Part shown: in pieces, positions 22,701-32,880 of the stretch
Numbering within the stretch: position 1 is the first letter of the stretch
Layout of the letters: each line of letters starts with the position of its first letter
Assembly: GCA_004764695.1 (NCBI GenBank)
Contig: SMSO01000037.1
Coordinates: forward strand, 46,247-110,246
Length of the DNA stretch: 64,000 nt
DNA from: Schizochytrium sp. TIO01
Taxonomy: Eukaryota > Sar > Bigyra > Thraustochytrida > Thraustochytriidae
Direction: 5' to 3'
The notes under the pieces: model-generated
Database searches by the model: none
The model's input: only the letters and a program-made list of their open reading frames with translations
What the model was told of the DNA's origin: nothing
Position numbers and translations under genes: made by a program

Positions 22701-24271
22701 TCATCATACCACGAATCTTCTTTCCAAGCCGAGGATGATTGTGCATCTGAACTGCTGGGGTGTCTTCCAATTACACTACTTATCGCTTGCATCCAATCTT
22801 CGCGATCCCCAGCAGAGTCGGCATACAAAAGTAGCTCGCGATCTTCCGTACAAACAACAAATCCAAACTTATTTGCGGGAACGCGTTCATACTTGGCTTG
22901 CTCTGGTTCCATACAGGTAACAATCCCAGATGCATCGCCAACGCGAGTGACACCCAGCAGTGCCATCGTACTTGCTGAATAGTACGATAAACAGGTGGGT
23001 AAGAGCCTAAAATATCGGCGTTTCCAGGTCTTACGACCTCCTGAGAACCCCCCTCGTTTGGTCAAGTAGCCTGCTTTAATGATCATCATTGGTGTACCAT
23101 CTACTGTGCCTGAGCCTCGTGTCACTTCTTCATAGAAAAGGTCCTCTGCTTCAGCGCCATTGTGCTTTTCCGTGTCGTCACGGGCATGCATAACCCATGC
23201 GCTTTCCGTATGGGTGGTATCTCGACTTGATTCCGTTGTCATATCAGACTTGGACCGCATCCAATTCTGGCGCAGGGTTAGCACACGCTTTATTGGTTTG
23301 CGCATTAAGCTCTTGAGACGGTTAAATCGTGAACGCTTATCAATGCGATCAAACTCTGAAGAGACAGATCCGGTAACATGGTGCGCGCGTACCACTGTTT
23401 CATCGCCTCGAGCTTTCCCTCCCGTTGCTCCTACCTCACTATCTAGTTCGTATATAGTTTCTTCTCCCTCCTCTGTGTGATCCAGTGCACGGGAAGACCC
23501 AGCACCCTCATCCTGCTGGTGTTGCAGCTGATGCTGCTGTGCTTGCACGGAAGAACCTTGCGTTCTCTTCTTTGATGGCATGTCCTGCTGACGGGGCTGT
23601 TGTTGCGATGTGAGTACAGTGGCGCTGCTTGTATTTTGCTCATGGTGGATTGCATCTTCGTCCATATCAAGAAATGCGCAAGCCAGAGTGCAAACATCAC
23701 GATCGATTGTGGCGAGAGCCAAGACATCTTGCAGAAATTCCTTCAGTCTCTTCTTACGCACCGTAAGATGAGCAGTCGACTGTGTTTCGAAATATCGCCG
23801 CCTGGGCAAGGGACGTACGAATGGTTTGTAGCTTTTGCCCTTGTTCTCAAGAGTTCTCTTCACAAGTTTGTGTAAGCGCACAAAATGTCCCATGCGACGC
23901 TTCACAATCCATTTCTCCTCCAAGAACCCCTGCACCTGGACGACTATGCAGTATTGAATAAAACTCGAATTACTTTTTGAATCATGGCCCATCTGAGTTA
24001 ATGGAATAGCAAAACGAAACCGGATATTGCCAAGGTGAACTTCTCCGTCCTCAGCATTGGCCCACACAATGTCGGTTTGTACTCCATTTGTTGTGAAGCC
24101 TCCCGTTCTCGAAGTTGACGACTCACCACCATTATGACTCATCGCTGGTGCCGCATGACCTACAGCATGGCCCACTAATGCTGGGGTATCTGGGTGGTTT
24201 CCTTCTCGTCTCCCGCGCGGGCTGTGTCGTGACCCTGCACGAGGTCTTGCCGAGCTCCCCAAATCCCGCAT
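19718..24271 (-). CDS. PX-PH-protein kinase (TKL/MLK-like) of 1,517 residues
   Basis: Single exon. Domains in order: PX at about 82-205 (IRFRFAIPL; VRLHKLVKRT; PLPRRRYF), a Q- and acid-rich linker, PH at about 396-504 (KAGYLTKRGG, KRRYFRLLP, EDWMQAISS), a long charged linker, then a kinase domain from about 744. The kinase has glycine loop GEGASGQV (751-758), Lys771, catalytic HRDLKSMN (865-872), DFG (885-887) and APE (915-917), so it should be active. A Ser/Asp/Glu-rich insert of nearly 200 residues (about 975-1168) splits the domain before the final ECLSRDPRARPSFQDI helix. The C-terminus ends in a short coiled coil (about 1480-1510). PX and PH suggest recruitment to phosphoinositide membranes. 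The ATG at 24,271 is used; a second Met at residue 44 is a plausible start. Substrate unknown. Confidence 0.93.
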   Translation of the reverse strand: MRDLGSSARPRAGSRHSPRGRREGNHPDTPALVGHAVGHAAPAMSHNGGESSTSRTGGFTTNGVQTDIVWANAEDGEVHLGNIRFRFAIPLTQMGHDSKSNSSFIQYCIVVQVQGFLEEKWIVKRRMGHFVRLHKLVKRTLENKGKSYKPFVRPLPRRRYFETQSTAHLTVRKKRLKEFLQDVLALATIDRDVCTLACAFLDMDEDAIHHEQNTSSATVLTSQQQPRQQDMPSKKRTQGSSVQAQQHQLQHQQDEGAGSSRALDHTEEGEETIYELDSEVGATGGKARGDETVVRAHHVTGSVSSEFDRIDKRSRFNRLKSLMRKPIKRVLTLRQNWMRSKSDMTTESSRDTTHTESAWVMHARDDTEKHNGAEAEDLFYEEVTRGSGTVDGTPMMIIKAGYLTKRGGFSGGRKTWKRRYFRLLPTCLSYYSASTMALLGVTRVGDASGIVTCMEPEQAKYERVPANKFGFVVCTEDRELLLYADSAGDREDWMQAISSVIGRHPSSSDAQSSSAWKEDSWYDEDEPVSSPFLLSSSQSTNISSLQRRRKSRGRRGRTTTQESHNLQESAIAEGEEEDDKDEDIEEQQQGRDAKKMLLDKAFDMELPGQFGNVQVLNAGSKQTKLDWTKKDNIDEVGCGSESGRKVNKGQESIADVKVVDFEANCDEEKEHSIVNSNDAKLQRTSSSRRKLSRMRSRRASTNDSIRFDPFDASRAKGKFQKEDNSFDAPDLQRKDPWEVDWNQLELREKVGEGASGQVFRGSLWGSEVAVKKMHCEDITPNLLRALRKEVTILSQLRHPCVVLYIGACTQPPNVGMVTEWCSRGSLFDILHSSSLLLNTRRRLDLALQVAKGMSYLHGRPKQIIHRDLKSMNVLITQAWQAKVADFGLTIVRRKSDLYEDEGGHFGIQGTPQWMAPEVMEGNRYNGKVDVYSFGIVLTEIITRKMPFADRYKKFDFVDAVLEGETPTIPVWASDATRWDDFTKDDDEEDISGEFEPSDDGGSSHDDGFIAPPPPRRSSRFRRRSMLFTSCRDDTSKALAKGDQDEDENESVIDISDEDVDDGADEDDEGDEEMYEDDEGNESERSTSRKSSPRYANKDRKERTSSTSSQGRIASSSSISKVNGRTAKGRRSSFMRKLIPGHDAYLARRAQRARSDRLHPGHVGEADRELRRPANIQRLTLECLSRDPRARPSFQDIVVRLSKLMDNSADDLLEFFDLPRVHEMLEMGSLFDVSLAAREVSKIAHHVQSKSPFSVVMDDHDSDDVEEFSSLSSMSNSAKFILMNWVCPLVVRLVDRLTRETDFILTCGGERVQVHIPERIFAELAVAIYHLLQLSNADDGVTMQSANVIVDQGALPVLTRLFLFADAAQDSERVEVKPSAYDQEAEIQHIVKNRIPDFASLFQAGLILSYLGVATQGSRVAEAVERVILEQLHAVDEASHLASRARSRCQSAGINLHTDTTGFVDCVRFDPMRSSAIDTVNIREQMEDLRQENHQMRQELEALRRQMKAVRSGSRREL

Positions 24272-25456
24272 GGGTTTCGACTGGAACCCTTACAACACCA
24301 GCGAGAAAAAAGTTCCTCTCCTCTCCTCTTGTACGAGCGTTGTTTCTAGGATACCGGATATACTCTTGAATTCCCTTTTCTTCGTTGAATTGGTACGCCT
24401 CCTCTTGTTCTCCCTCCACTTCTTTCTGGCGGCTGCTCAAGCTCCGTGCGCGAGTTGGACAGTCCAGGCCTAAGGATCTGCTCTAGGCTCTAGCTCAATT
24501 TGATCAACGTGAAATGACAAACTAGGTAGAAATCAATAGTCCTACCTATATAGCCTAAGTACCTCTTGTAGTTTTCCAACACTCTTTTTAGCAATGTACC
24601 TACTCCCTAGTTAGGTAGGGAGATACTACTACTGTAACCCTTTCCTTATCTAATTACTATCTCCCACCGTCTCTGAGGCACTCTCACTATTGTAGTTTCA
24701 GGTGTTGAGAGACCTCTATAATTTAAGTTTAAGATGACGAGAAAGCCCGCGACGAAGTCTACTCTGGAAAGCTCTTGTACACCTTGAACACTTAGAAACT
24801 ACAATTCTTTGTCGTTGAAGGTGGTACTAGTAGGTAGGTAGGTACCGGCCACCGTACTTTGAACAGGTAATTTCTATTAGGAAGGTAGGTAGTATCTACC
24901 CTAAGTAGACGCTCCCGTTTCGTCAGACCGGCCACAAACACTGCGACTTTCAATCAGGCCACAGAACTCCAGTACTATCCTTGCTACTTCTGCCTCGTTG
25001 CTTTTTGGCTAACTTCTCGGGCGCACACCACATGCACTGGTTTTGGTGCTGCTGAGACGAGATGGTGACAGTTCGGGAATAAAACCCGAAAAAGTAAAAC
25101 AAGAAGAAGACGGACTCGGAAGGTTTGAAAATGCGGGTGCGCGCTCCAAGAATGAAAGAAATCATAAATAATGAAAAACCTGAACAACAAAACAATGAAA
25201 TTAAAGAACTCCAGCAATACGAGCTAGCTACCTATCCAGTTTTCTCAAGTCTTCGAGCTCGTTCGACTAAGCGAAATCAAGCAGCCAGGCCAGTCAGTTA
25301 CAGCAGCCTGCGATCCTTCTGTTCTCTGTGAGCCGCTCCGCGAACGATGTCTGGACACACCACAAAACAAACTATAAAAAAAGCGCGTGAAAATCAACTA
25401 CTTGCCACTAACGAGTGGTAATGGCGCCTAGACGTACACAGGTAGTAAAGGCGAAC
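24272..25456. other. Spacer upstream of the kinase gene
   Basis: Contains the kinase promoter region. Repeated TAGGTAGG/CCTACCTA patches occur at 24,541, 24,597, 24,832 and 24,885. No convincing coding sequence; the open stretches here are low-complexity or antisense. Confidence 0.45.
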
Positions 25457-25752
25457 AGACAAACAAACAACTTGAAACAAACAAACAACTTGAAACAAAC
25501 AAACAACTTGAAACAAACAAACAACTTGAAACAAACAAACAACTTGAAACAAACAAACAACTTGAAACAAACAAACAACTTGAAACAAACAAACAACTTG
25601 AAACAAACAAACAAACAAACAAACAAACAACTTGAAACAAACAAACAACTTGAAACAAACAAACAACTTGAAACAAACAAACAAACAAACAAACAACTTG
25701 AAACAAACAAACAACTTGAAACAAACAAACAAACAAACAAACAAACAAACAA
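25457..25752. repeat. 18-bp minisatellite (AACTTGAAACAAACAAAC)n
   Basis: About 14 copies of an 18-bp unit alternate with extra AAAC tetramers. The unit length is a multiple of three, so both strands stay open for about 120 codons (NLKQTN repeats on plus, KLFVCF-like on minus). That openness is a by-product of the repeat and not evidence for a gene. The AAAC motif also occurs in the LRR cassette introns. Confidence 0.97.
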
Positions 25753-26554
25753 GAAGCTAAGAATTTCTACCATCTAGGTGTTACTTACCTACCTATAGAG
25801 TATTTGGAGGCGCTAATACACTTTTACCTAAGTGATAGGAACGCCTCGTGCAACACTTAGGCTTCCCACTATGCTGCCTCTAGGGACGACAACGAATCAG
25901 ACTGATCTCCTCCTTCAGCAATGCCAGCAATCAGGCCAGCGAACGAGCGAAGCGACGAGCACACGGGCTAGCTAAACGATGGAGAAGACGAAGAAGAAGA
26001 AGAAGAAGACGCCGATGAACCTGAGGAGACAGAGGTAAGGATGTTGGCAAGGGGTAGCAGCGATGAGCAAAGACTGCCGCAATGTCAGCCTGTCCCTGTG
26101 CAAAAGGATCTAGGATGACCCGTCGTGGCCCAGCGAGGCAGATTCGACCACCTTTTATGCACCGATCGATTGGCAGACAGCCTGAGCTCCTAGCTAGCTG
26201 GATCGGTGGACAGGTGGATCGATTGCAAAAGCGACTCGACTGATTCTTAGGTACCTGGCTAGGTCACCAAGGGAGAAGGTAACTTCGAGGTTTAGTCGTT
26301 TCCACAAATTGGTTGCCGGAATTGGCGGAATTCGCTGTCTCCCTCCAAAACGAGGCTTGCTTACTTGGGACGCGACAAAGCCACCTTCGACTGCAGGCAG
26401 CGGAGTTTGCAAGGAGCGGCGAAGACCGTCTTCTATGGCCCCGGCAGACCCCTCGAGCTTGTCCTGGTGCCAGATCTGAAGCTGCAGCAGAATATCCGTC
26501 GAGATGACGCTTTGTTTTTTGGGGTTTTCTACTCCTTTCTTATTGCGAAAATCC

Positions 26555-26587
<33 letters not shown>

Positions 26588-27690
26588 ATAAAAAATCCAC
26601 CAGAAGTCTGGGACTAGGCAGCCTGACTCTGAGTTTGAGATACTGTCTACCGCCACGGCGGCGGTAGCGAAGGCAGCTGCTGTTGCCAAAGACGCAAGTT
26701 TTGCCCCTTGTCTGAATTTAATTCAAATCTTTCTGCTCTCGCATTTTTTCCAATTAATTTCGAAGTTCCCTATTTTCTTCGCAAGGTCGGTCGATCGCTC
26801 GCGCCGCTTCCCAACTCAAGCTAGGTGGCTAACCCTCAGCCTGACCGCAGAGATTCGTCCAGCGACTACGAGCTCTTGAGCCTGGCGAGGCCACCAGCGC
26901 TGACCATGCCACCTGGCCTGTCTCGTCTCGTTGCAGTTCCAAGGATCAAGGTTTGCTTGGTGTGCCTTATCTTCGTCGCTCTCTCTCTCTTTCTTTTCTT
27001 TTCTTTTTCTTTCGAATGGAAAACGTTTAAATAGAAAACTTTGAGTTCTCGCTTTCAAATTCGAAATTGGAGACTTATAGTTTTGTTGTTTCTTATCTGG
27101 AGATGGAGCCCCCTTTCAAAGTTCTTCTAACCTCGCGTGTGCTCTTTAATGTTGTAAGGGGCGAACTCAATCGAACGTTGGAATAGCGTAGGAGAAGGAG
27201 CAAAGCCACACTGAGAGTCTTGCGAGTGTCTAGACTGCATGGGACATTGGTAGGCGATAACCAAGCTCAACCAAACGAACCTCGACCTGCTTAGCGAGAA
27301 CAATCGGCCTTAGTCTTTCTTGAGAAGCCCTGATTATCCATCAAACCTTACTTAACTTACTTTTAAAATCTTTTATTCAAGTATATTTTCACGGTATTTT
27401 GAAAGTCCTTTTTTAAAGTACAAGAAAGAAATCATTACGAGGTATGCTTTGTTGCGTTCCGTTGATTGAGAGGCAATCGGAGAGATGAAGGAAGGGATCC
27501 ATGGCAAATAGAATGTGAGGCGAACGCATTCATTAGACCTCTTGTATAGAAATAGCCCAGAGGGCCAGGATAGCGTTTCCCATACAACCTCAAGCCAAGG
27601 AAAAGCCTCAACTACAGCAAAAACACCATCAGCAGCAAGCAGAACACAAACGACAGCCAAGCCAGGTGGTAGCACGACGGACACCAACGA
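25753..27690. other. Intergenic region with simple repeats
   Basis: Contains (GAA)n at about 25,985-26,010, (AGCAAC)n at about 26,556-26,590 and a CT-rich run at 26,976-27,012. Open stretches of up to 120 codons occur (for example 26,194-26,556, minus) but lack a proper ATG or any recognisable domain. I see no gene I can defend. Confidence 0.4.
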
Positions 27691-28450
27691 TGGTACGATG
27701 AATTTGATGCTGAAGATGACGTCGCCCAAACAACACCTTCGTACGACGAGGTGAAGGCAACGATAAAGAGAGCGGCCAATCAGTTCAGTCAGCAAGATGG
27801 GATAGAGGCTCTCCGCAAAAGAGTCGCCAGCCTCCTACCCCTGCGCGAGCATGCCTCTGCCATGGGAGGAGGATTTTAAGCTTGTGGCAGAAGGCGTGGT
27901 TCGGATTCCTTGGGTTTCCTACAAAGGTTTAACATGGGAGGTCTTTGTCAGGACCATACACTTTTCGAAGAATTGGTCGAAGTGGGCTTTTGCGGAGAGC
28001 AAAGAGTTCTTTCTCAAAAAAGTTGAGTTCTACAAGCCCCCCCTGCACAAGTTGCAGGGTCTCTACATCCCTTTCTTGGTATAAGGCGGCATGTTCCACG
28101 GCCGAGCAATAATTGCAACGACCTCTTCAGGTGTAACTGCGACTAAAGAGCTGATGATCACTTATCGTGATTGGGGGCCCTATTCAAGCAGGGAATTGCT
28201 TACGCACGTGCATCAGGCGGACGTCTTGCACGGCAACATCGCATGGCGCAACATTGCACTCAACCTGGAGTCCAAGACGGCTTATCTGATCGACTTTGGC
28301 CGCGCCATCCAACAATAAGACCCCAAGGAGTTTGAGAGGTTACAGACTGAGGAAAAAAGGCGCTTGAACACTTGCTATCCAGTGTCAGCGCGCGGAAACG
28401 TCTGCGCGACTAATTTAGGTCGCTCAAAGAATCGCTTAACGTGTAAAAAT
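27691..28450 (+). pseudogene. Decayed kinase-like gene
   Basis: The stretch 27,691-27,877 reads open in one frame (WYDEFDAEDDVAQTTPSYDE, then a helical segment). The reading moves to another frame at about 27,851, meets an in-frame TAA at 28,082 and continues in the same frame to a second TAA at 28,316. The end has the kinase-like core: VLHGNIAWRN followed by LIDFGRA, where a working enzyme would have HGD and DFG. The layout (LQGLYIPFLV, then a loop, then the HG(D/N)I-RNI and IDFG motifs) resembles the short kinase-like domains common in oomycetes and fungi. The Asp-to-Asn change, a frameshift and two stops make it a pseudogene. Confidence 0.6.
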
Positions 28451-30191
28451 TGAGCAATACTGATTCCCATTCTTTTTCTTCTTCTTCATGCCTCGTGTCT
28501 TTTCTTGTGCCGATTCATGGAGTGGTCGCTGTGGCGGTGGCGGTATTCATTTTGCTTCTGCCTGAACTCGAAGGCTTGTCCAATGAGGTCCAGGTGGCGG
28601 CGCTGGTAGGAATAGACCTCGCTAACATGCTCTGTGCTGGAAGGTAAGACCCGCCTCCAGGCCCGAAGGCCAAGTGGGCTCTGAATTTGATATATTTTAT
28701 GATGAGGCGGCGCTTTGTGCCTCATTATGGTTTCGGGTTAACTGGGACTGGTAAAATTCGAGAAACGAAATTTGATGAGTGATTCGAGGCATCGCCCGTT
28801 CTCCTCAACTACCTTCCTTTCACAGATAACTACCTAGTAATTTGACTTTTCACGTAATATTCTTCCCAACTCCCTTCCCTTCACAGATACACAGCACTGT
28901 ATACATCTTAATTGGGCTCCTACCTCTGTACCAACAAACTAAAAGAAAAACCTTTGATGCGAGGAACGACATTGTTCTTTTCACCTTTCCGTGGGTCCTC
29001 CGTGCTATGATTTTGGTTGCCAGGGTGATCAGAATCAGAGAATTATTTGGTCAAGCAGAAACTTTTCTTACTGCTACGCTACAAGATTAAGATTCCAGAG
29101 CTTTCGTTTCATGAGCTGGTTGGCTTTTCTCCCAGTTCTTCCTTCCTAAAGTTTTAAAGTTGAGATTGTGAGCTTTTCTCGCAGTTGTTAAAGTTGAGAT
29201 TGCGAGCTTTTCTCGCAGTGCTTAAAGTCGAGATTGTGCAATTTCGTCTGATTTTCCCAAACCAAGACTGGCCCCGAACCAGCAACTCGCGGGTTCACTC
29301 TACCTCAGCGCCAAATAGGTGCACACCTAAGTAGAGGGCATACTTACTCCTAAAATAGGCACTAACTTGAATCAAATCAGGGCCCAAGCTCATAGCTGAC
29401 CCTCAACCATAAAAGTGTCAGATGCCACAAGCTCCACAATCACCGCAAGCCTAGACCACCTCTAGTCGCAGTGCATGCTTACATGGCGGGAAGGAATTCC
29501 CAGGCCATGCTACGCGGAGCTCATTATCACTACCGTTTACTTTTCCATGCCTAGTCCGGGGTACTCTGTGTTTGTGTACACAATGATTGTTGTGCACTAC
29601 TACTTCCTAAGAGCTAATGGCAAACCATAGCAAAGTTGTTAGGTAGAGGTTGCTACGGGTAGACCTGGTGGCCTATTAGTAATGTAAGGAGAACACTACC
29701 GTAGGTACCTTGTAGGTAGTAGGAAGAAAGGAGGCGTGCATTGTGAGACTCTAATCATACTACCATGGTATTGTCATCAGTCTTGGCTAAGCTTACAATT
29801 GCTAGTAATTGGACTAAACGATGATAGCTAGGAGGACCAAGTTGGCACGAGGTCGGCCTCAACAGCAGACAACAAAGGTCACCCTGGCAAGAACAGCAGC
29901 AGCAGCAGCAGCAGCAGCCAAACGACGAACAGGTTGAATCGTATGGGCTTGTTTGCTGGCTGTATAGAAGAGGCTGAGAACCTTGGAAACTCGACTTGGT
30001 TGATTGGCTGAACAAAACCCAGCCAGCGTAACCGGTCTGGGCAACAACACCTGGAGGCTGTGAGCTACTTTGAACAAGACGGAAAGAAACCAAAGCTTTT
30101 TGGGTTTGGTTTTCGAACGAAAGATTGCGAGATAGTGCTACAACTGAGATTGCAAGGTAGTGTTCCAAATATAGTAACGTGTATAGCTAAA
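28451..30191. other. Intergenic region upstream of the ArfGAP-fold gene
   Basis: No gene seen. It contains a 34-bp tandem duplication at 29,159-29,226, TAGGTAG patches at 29,640 and 29,701-29,720, and a (CAG)n run at about 29,893-29,920. The ArfGAP 5' UTR should lie in the last one or two hundred bases. The open frame does extend upstream of the chosen ATG to 30,060, but without another ATG. Confidence 0.45.
29159..29240. repeat. 34-bp tandem repeat, two full copies and a partial third
   Basis: Units starting at 29,159 and 29,193 share GTTGAGATTG-GAGCTTTTCTCGCAGT-TTAAA with three or four differences, and a partial third starts at 29,227. A more diverged copy may precede at about 29,110. Function unknown. 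Confidence 0.85.
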
Positions 30192-31397
30192 ATGGGCGGC
30201 GGGAGCGATGCCGAGGCAGCCCTGCACAAGCTACGTAAGCTTGCAGCGAACCGTGAGTGCGTGAACTGCCGAGGACAGAGCCGCTTGGGATTTGGTGCCA
30301 TCTGTGTCAAGTTTGGCACCTTTGTATGCAATCACTGCAAAACCTCTCATCAAGCTATCTCACACCGTGTCAAATCTGCAACCATGTCCACCTGGACCAT
30401 GGAGGAGGTCGACGCCCTTCGCAAGCGCAACGGAGGTGGAAACGAAGTAGCACGTGCTAAATGGTTTGCTAAATGGACCTCCAAAGACGAAGAACGCTAC
30501 ATGCCGCATGAGGGTGACAAAATTGACAAATGGAAGGAGCTTATCATCATGGTGTACGAGGACAAGCGTTGGTATGACCCTGATGCTGAGGTATCTTCTT
30601 CGCTTTCAACGGATAAAACATCAAAGCGTCAATCTTCTGCTTCAGCAATGAAAGATACTGCTAATATGTTTGGTTCGCTTACGATCAAGTCTAAATCATC
30701 AGCACCAGAACCAAATGATGAACTTGACCTTTTTGGAGGGAGTGGGGACTCCGGCTTTGACGCCTTCAATTCTGCTCAAATATCTCAAACAAAACCCTCA
30801 ACAGGCCTTGAGGATGATTTCGATTTTTTCTCATCCTCATCAGAACCATCAATGTCTGCGGCACCGGCCTCTGTGGATACTACAACTCAAGGGTTCTCCT
30901 TTATTCAGCCAACATTTCCTCCTTCATCTGCCCCGCGTTCAACGCATCAAACCAGTATGGCGAATGTGCCCTTCCCATCATCCTTGTCTAATTCGGATGA
31001 CCCATTTGCTATTTTGCATCAACCACAAGCTATCCAAGGACGAGGCGGTGCGCAAAATATGCAGGCTTTTCAACAGCAAAAACAACAGCCTGTACACTAT
31101 GGTGGCAACTCCAGTGCTCCTGTAACACAACTTCAGCACCAGCAACAGCAGCACCAGCAATTTCAACCCATGCTTCATCAACAACAACAGCACCAGCCTC
31201 AACCTGATCTATCGGCACAGATGGCAAACTTTTCTGCTCCTAAATCCGATGATCCTTTTGCAAGTTTGCATATGCCTGCTCAAGTGCACAAACCTCAGCC
31301 TATGCAAATGCCAATGCAGACTGGAAGACCTATGGGCATGGCGAACACTCATCAGATGCACCCTTCAGCTTACCATTTGAGTTCCAGCGCCACTGCT

Positions 31398-31433
<36 letters not shown>

Positions 31434-31553
31434 AACTTTTTTTATGCCCATGGACTGAATAACAGTTCTCCAGGAATGATGCCGAACCATGGCAGGATGG
31501 CACCAATGGCTTCTGGTGGATACGATCCGACTGATCCTTTTGCTGGACTTTAA
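30192..31553 (+). CDS. ArfGAP-fold protein, AGFG/AGD14-like, with DPF motifs
   Basis: 453 residues from the first in-frame ATG. The N-terminal zinc finger has Cys23, Cys26, Cys46 and Cys49, followed by SHRVKSATMSTWTMEEVDAL and a helix ending EDKRWY. The HRVKS and KRWY wording is that of the AGFG/plant AGD14 branch of ArfGAPs. The position where these proteins carry the catalytic arginine finger (CSGIHR) reads CKTSHQ, with Gln54, so GAP activity is doubtful. The rest is disordered, Ser- and Gln-rich, with DDPFAIL, DDPFASL and a terminal DPFAGL. Such DPF motifs bind clathrin adaptor (AP-2 ear) domains. The likely role is in clathrin-coated vesicle traffic. A (AGC)n run encodes a poly-Ser tract at about 31,398. 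Confidence 0.85.
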
Positions 31554-32319
31554 CCACAAAGAAGATCAAGAAGCGATATTAAACGGGATTAGTAGCTTTT
31601 TCCAAGCGCATAACTGGAAAGCTAGAGAGGTTAAATTTGTGTATCTTTCATGATATATACTATTTTCTGGAGAGTTTAGTGGATGCAGGGAGCATAGTTT
31701 ACTGCAACGCTGCCTTCTATTGTTTATGCAAACCAGATCTAGAGCCTTCATTCACTGATCTAGCTTTCTATTTAGTACCCACGATGCTTTTTAACGTGCC
31801 TTTTATAAATTTATTTTATTTTTCTGGAATGTGAAACATAATTCGCCAGTGTTCTATATTCTTGCTTGATCTCAATTTAATTTGGAATTTTGGATATCCA
31901 GTCATGATTAACTGAGCAAAGTGAAAGGAAATAAACTACACATTCTTATTTTAATTCCCTGCATCCACAGTATAATGAACGTTAAGTCACGATGATATTT
32001 CTTTCGTGTTGACTAGAGAGGATACATGCTTCTCAAACAAGGGCAGCTCGGAAAATATGTTTCAAAAAGTGCTACATGGAAACATCAAAGAATTACATGT
32101 GTAAACAGTTGTTTTGGTTTAACTTTTATAAAGAATTCTCTGGTTATGAGACGATGTAAAATATATGCAGTTTCAGTGCAAGAGGGGAGTGGTGCTAAGG
32201 AAGTCATACCAAAAAGCCGCGACTGACGGCATACTGGCTATATCAACAATAGCTACAAGGATAGTATACGAATATGACGATATGAAACGCTGCGTTCCGA
32301 GTATCAGCAAGAGCAGAGG
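31554..32319. other. Convergent spacer (ArfGAP-fold 3' / COQ10 3')
   Basis: AT-rich 3' UTR sequence of two convergent genes. No coding signal or structured element was recognised. Confidence 0.5.
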
Positions 32320-32880
32320 CTATCGACTTTTGGGCGGGGTGAGAACAGCAACCTCACGTACGCGATCAGATATAGCCTGCATGACACGATTTTTTATGGC
32401 ATCTGAAAACACGTCAAAGAGGAATGCCGAGCTGATCGAATTGAAGACAACGTCAAGTTCCATCTTTGCCAGTGTTCGCACGGGGCTTCGCTCCTCGAAT
32501 TCCCATCGGTACTCAATTCGCTTGGCGAGTTTAGTATCCGTGGCAACCGAGGTGACCTTGCTTGGTGACTTCCAGCTTACATCATAGTGTATGCGCTCTT
32601 GAAACAACCGATGCGAAAAGATAACGTCGGCATGCATTTGCTGATGGCCGAAATGTTTAATTTTGGCTCCTGTGCAATATGGTAAGAATTCTGGGTATTT
32701 TACAACGTCGACGACGACTTTAAAAACATCCAGCCGATCATACGGCAGCTCACGCTCCACGCTTATGGTGCGGATAGCTTCACTCAGGTGTCTTGCCTGC
32801 TCTCTCGCACGAATCCCATTCAGAAACGCTGGTATAACCAGGGCGCCACGCGATCGCAAAGCTTTTTGACAGCCGAGCAT
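32320..32880 (-). CDS. COQ10: Coenzyme Q-binding protein COQ10 (START domain), mitochondrial
   Basis: 186 residues from the first in-frame ATG; the open frame continues 30 codons further upstream without an ATG. A basic, acid-free start (MLGCQKALRSRGALVIPAFL) looks like a mitochondrial presequence. The body matches the COQ10/START family: RELPYDRLDVFKVVVDVVKY and PEFLPYC (the YPEFLPWC-type signature), then a chain of beta strands and a long C-terminal helix (SSAFLFDVFSDAIKNRVMQA). COQ10 binds ubiquinone in the inner membrane and is needed for its use in respiration and for efficient CoQ synthesis. It is divergent from the solenoid gene, with 477 bp between the two starts. Confidence 0.9.
   Translation of the reverse strand: MLGCQKALRSRGALVIPAFLNGIRAREQARHLSEAIRTISVERELPYDRLDVFKVVVDVVKYPEFLPYCTGAKIKHFGHQQMHADVIFSHRLFQERIHYDVSWKSPSKVTSVATDTKLAKRIEYRWEFEERSPVRTLAKMELDVVFNSISSAFLFDVFSDAIKNRVMQAISDRVREVAVLTPPKSR

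Noticed and set aside
25394-25777. Long Cys/Phe/Val-rich and Asn/Gln/Lys-rich open frames
   Set aside because: They are translations of the 18-bp minisatellite, open on both strands only because the unit is a multiple of three.
26194-26556. 120-codon minus-strand frame
   Set aside because: It lacks an ATG at a plausible position and any recognisable motif.
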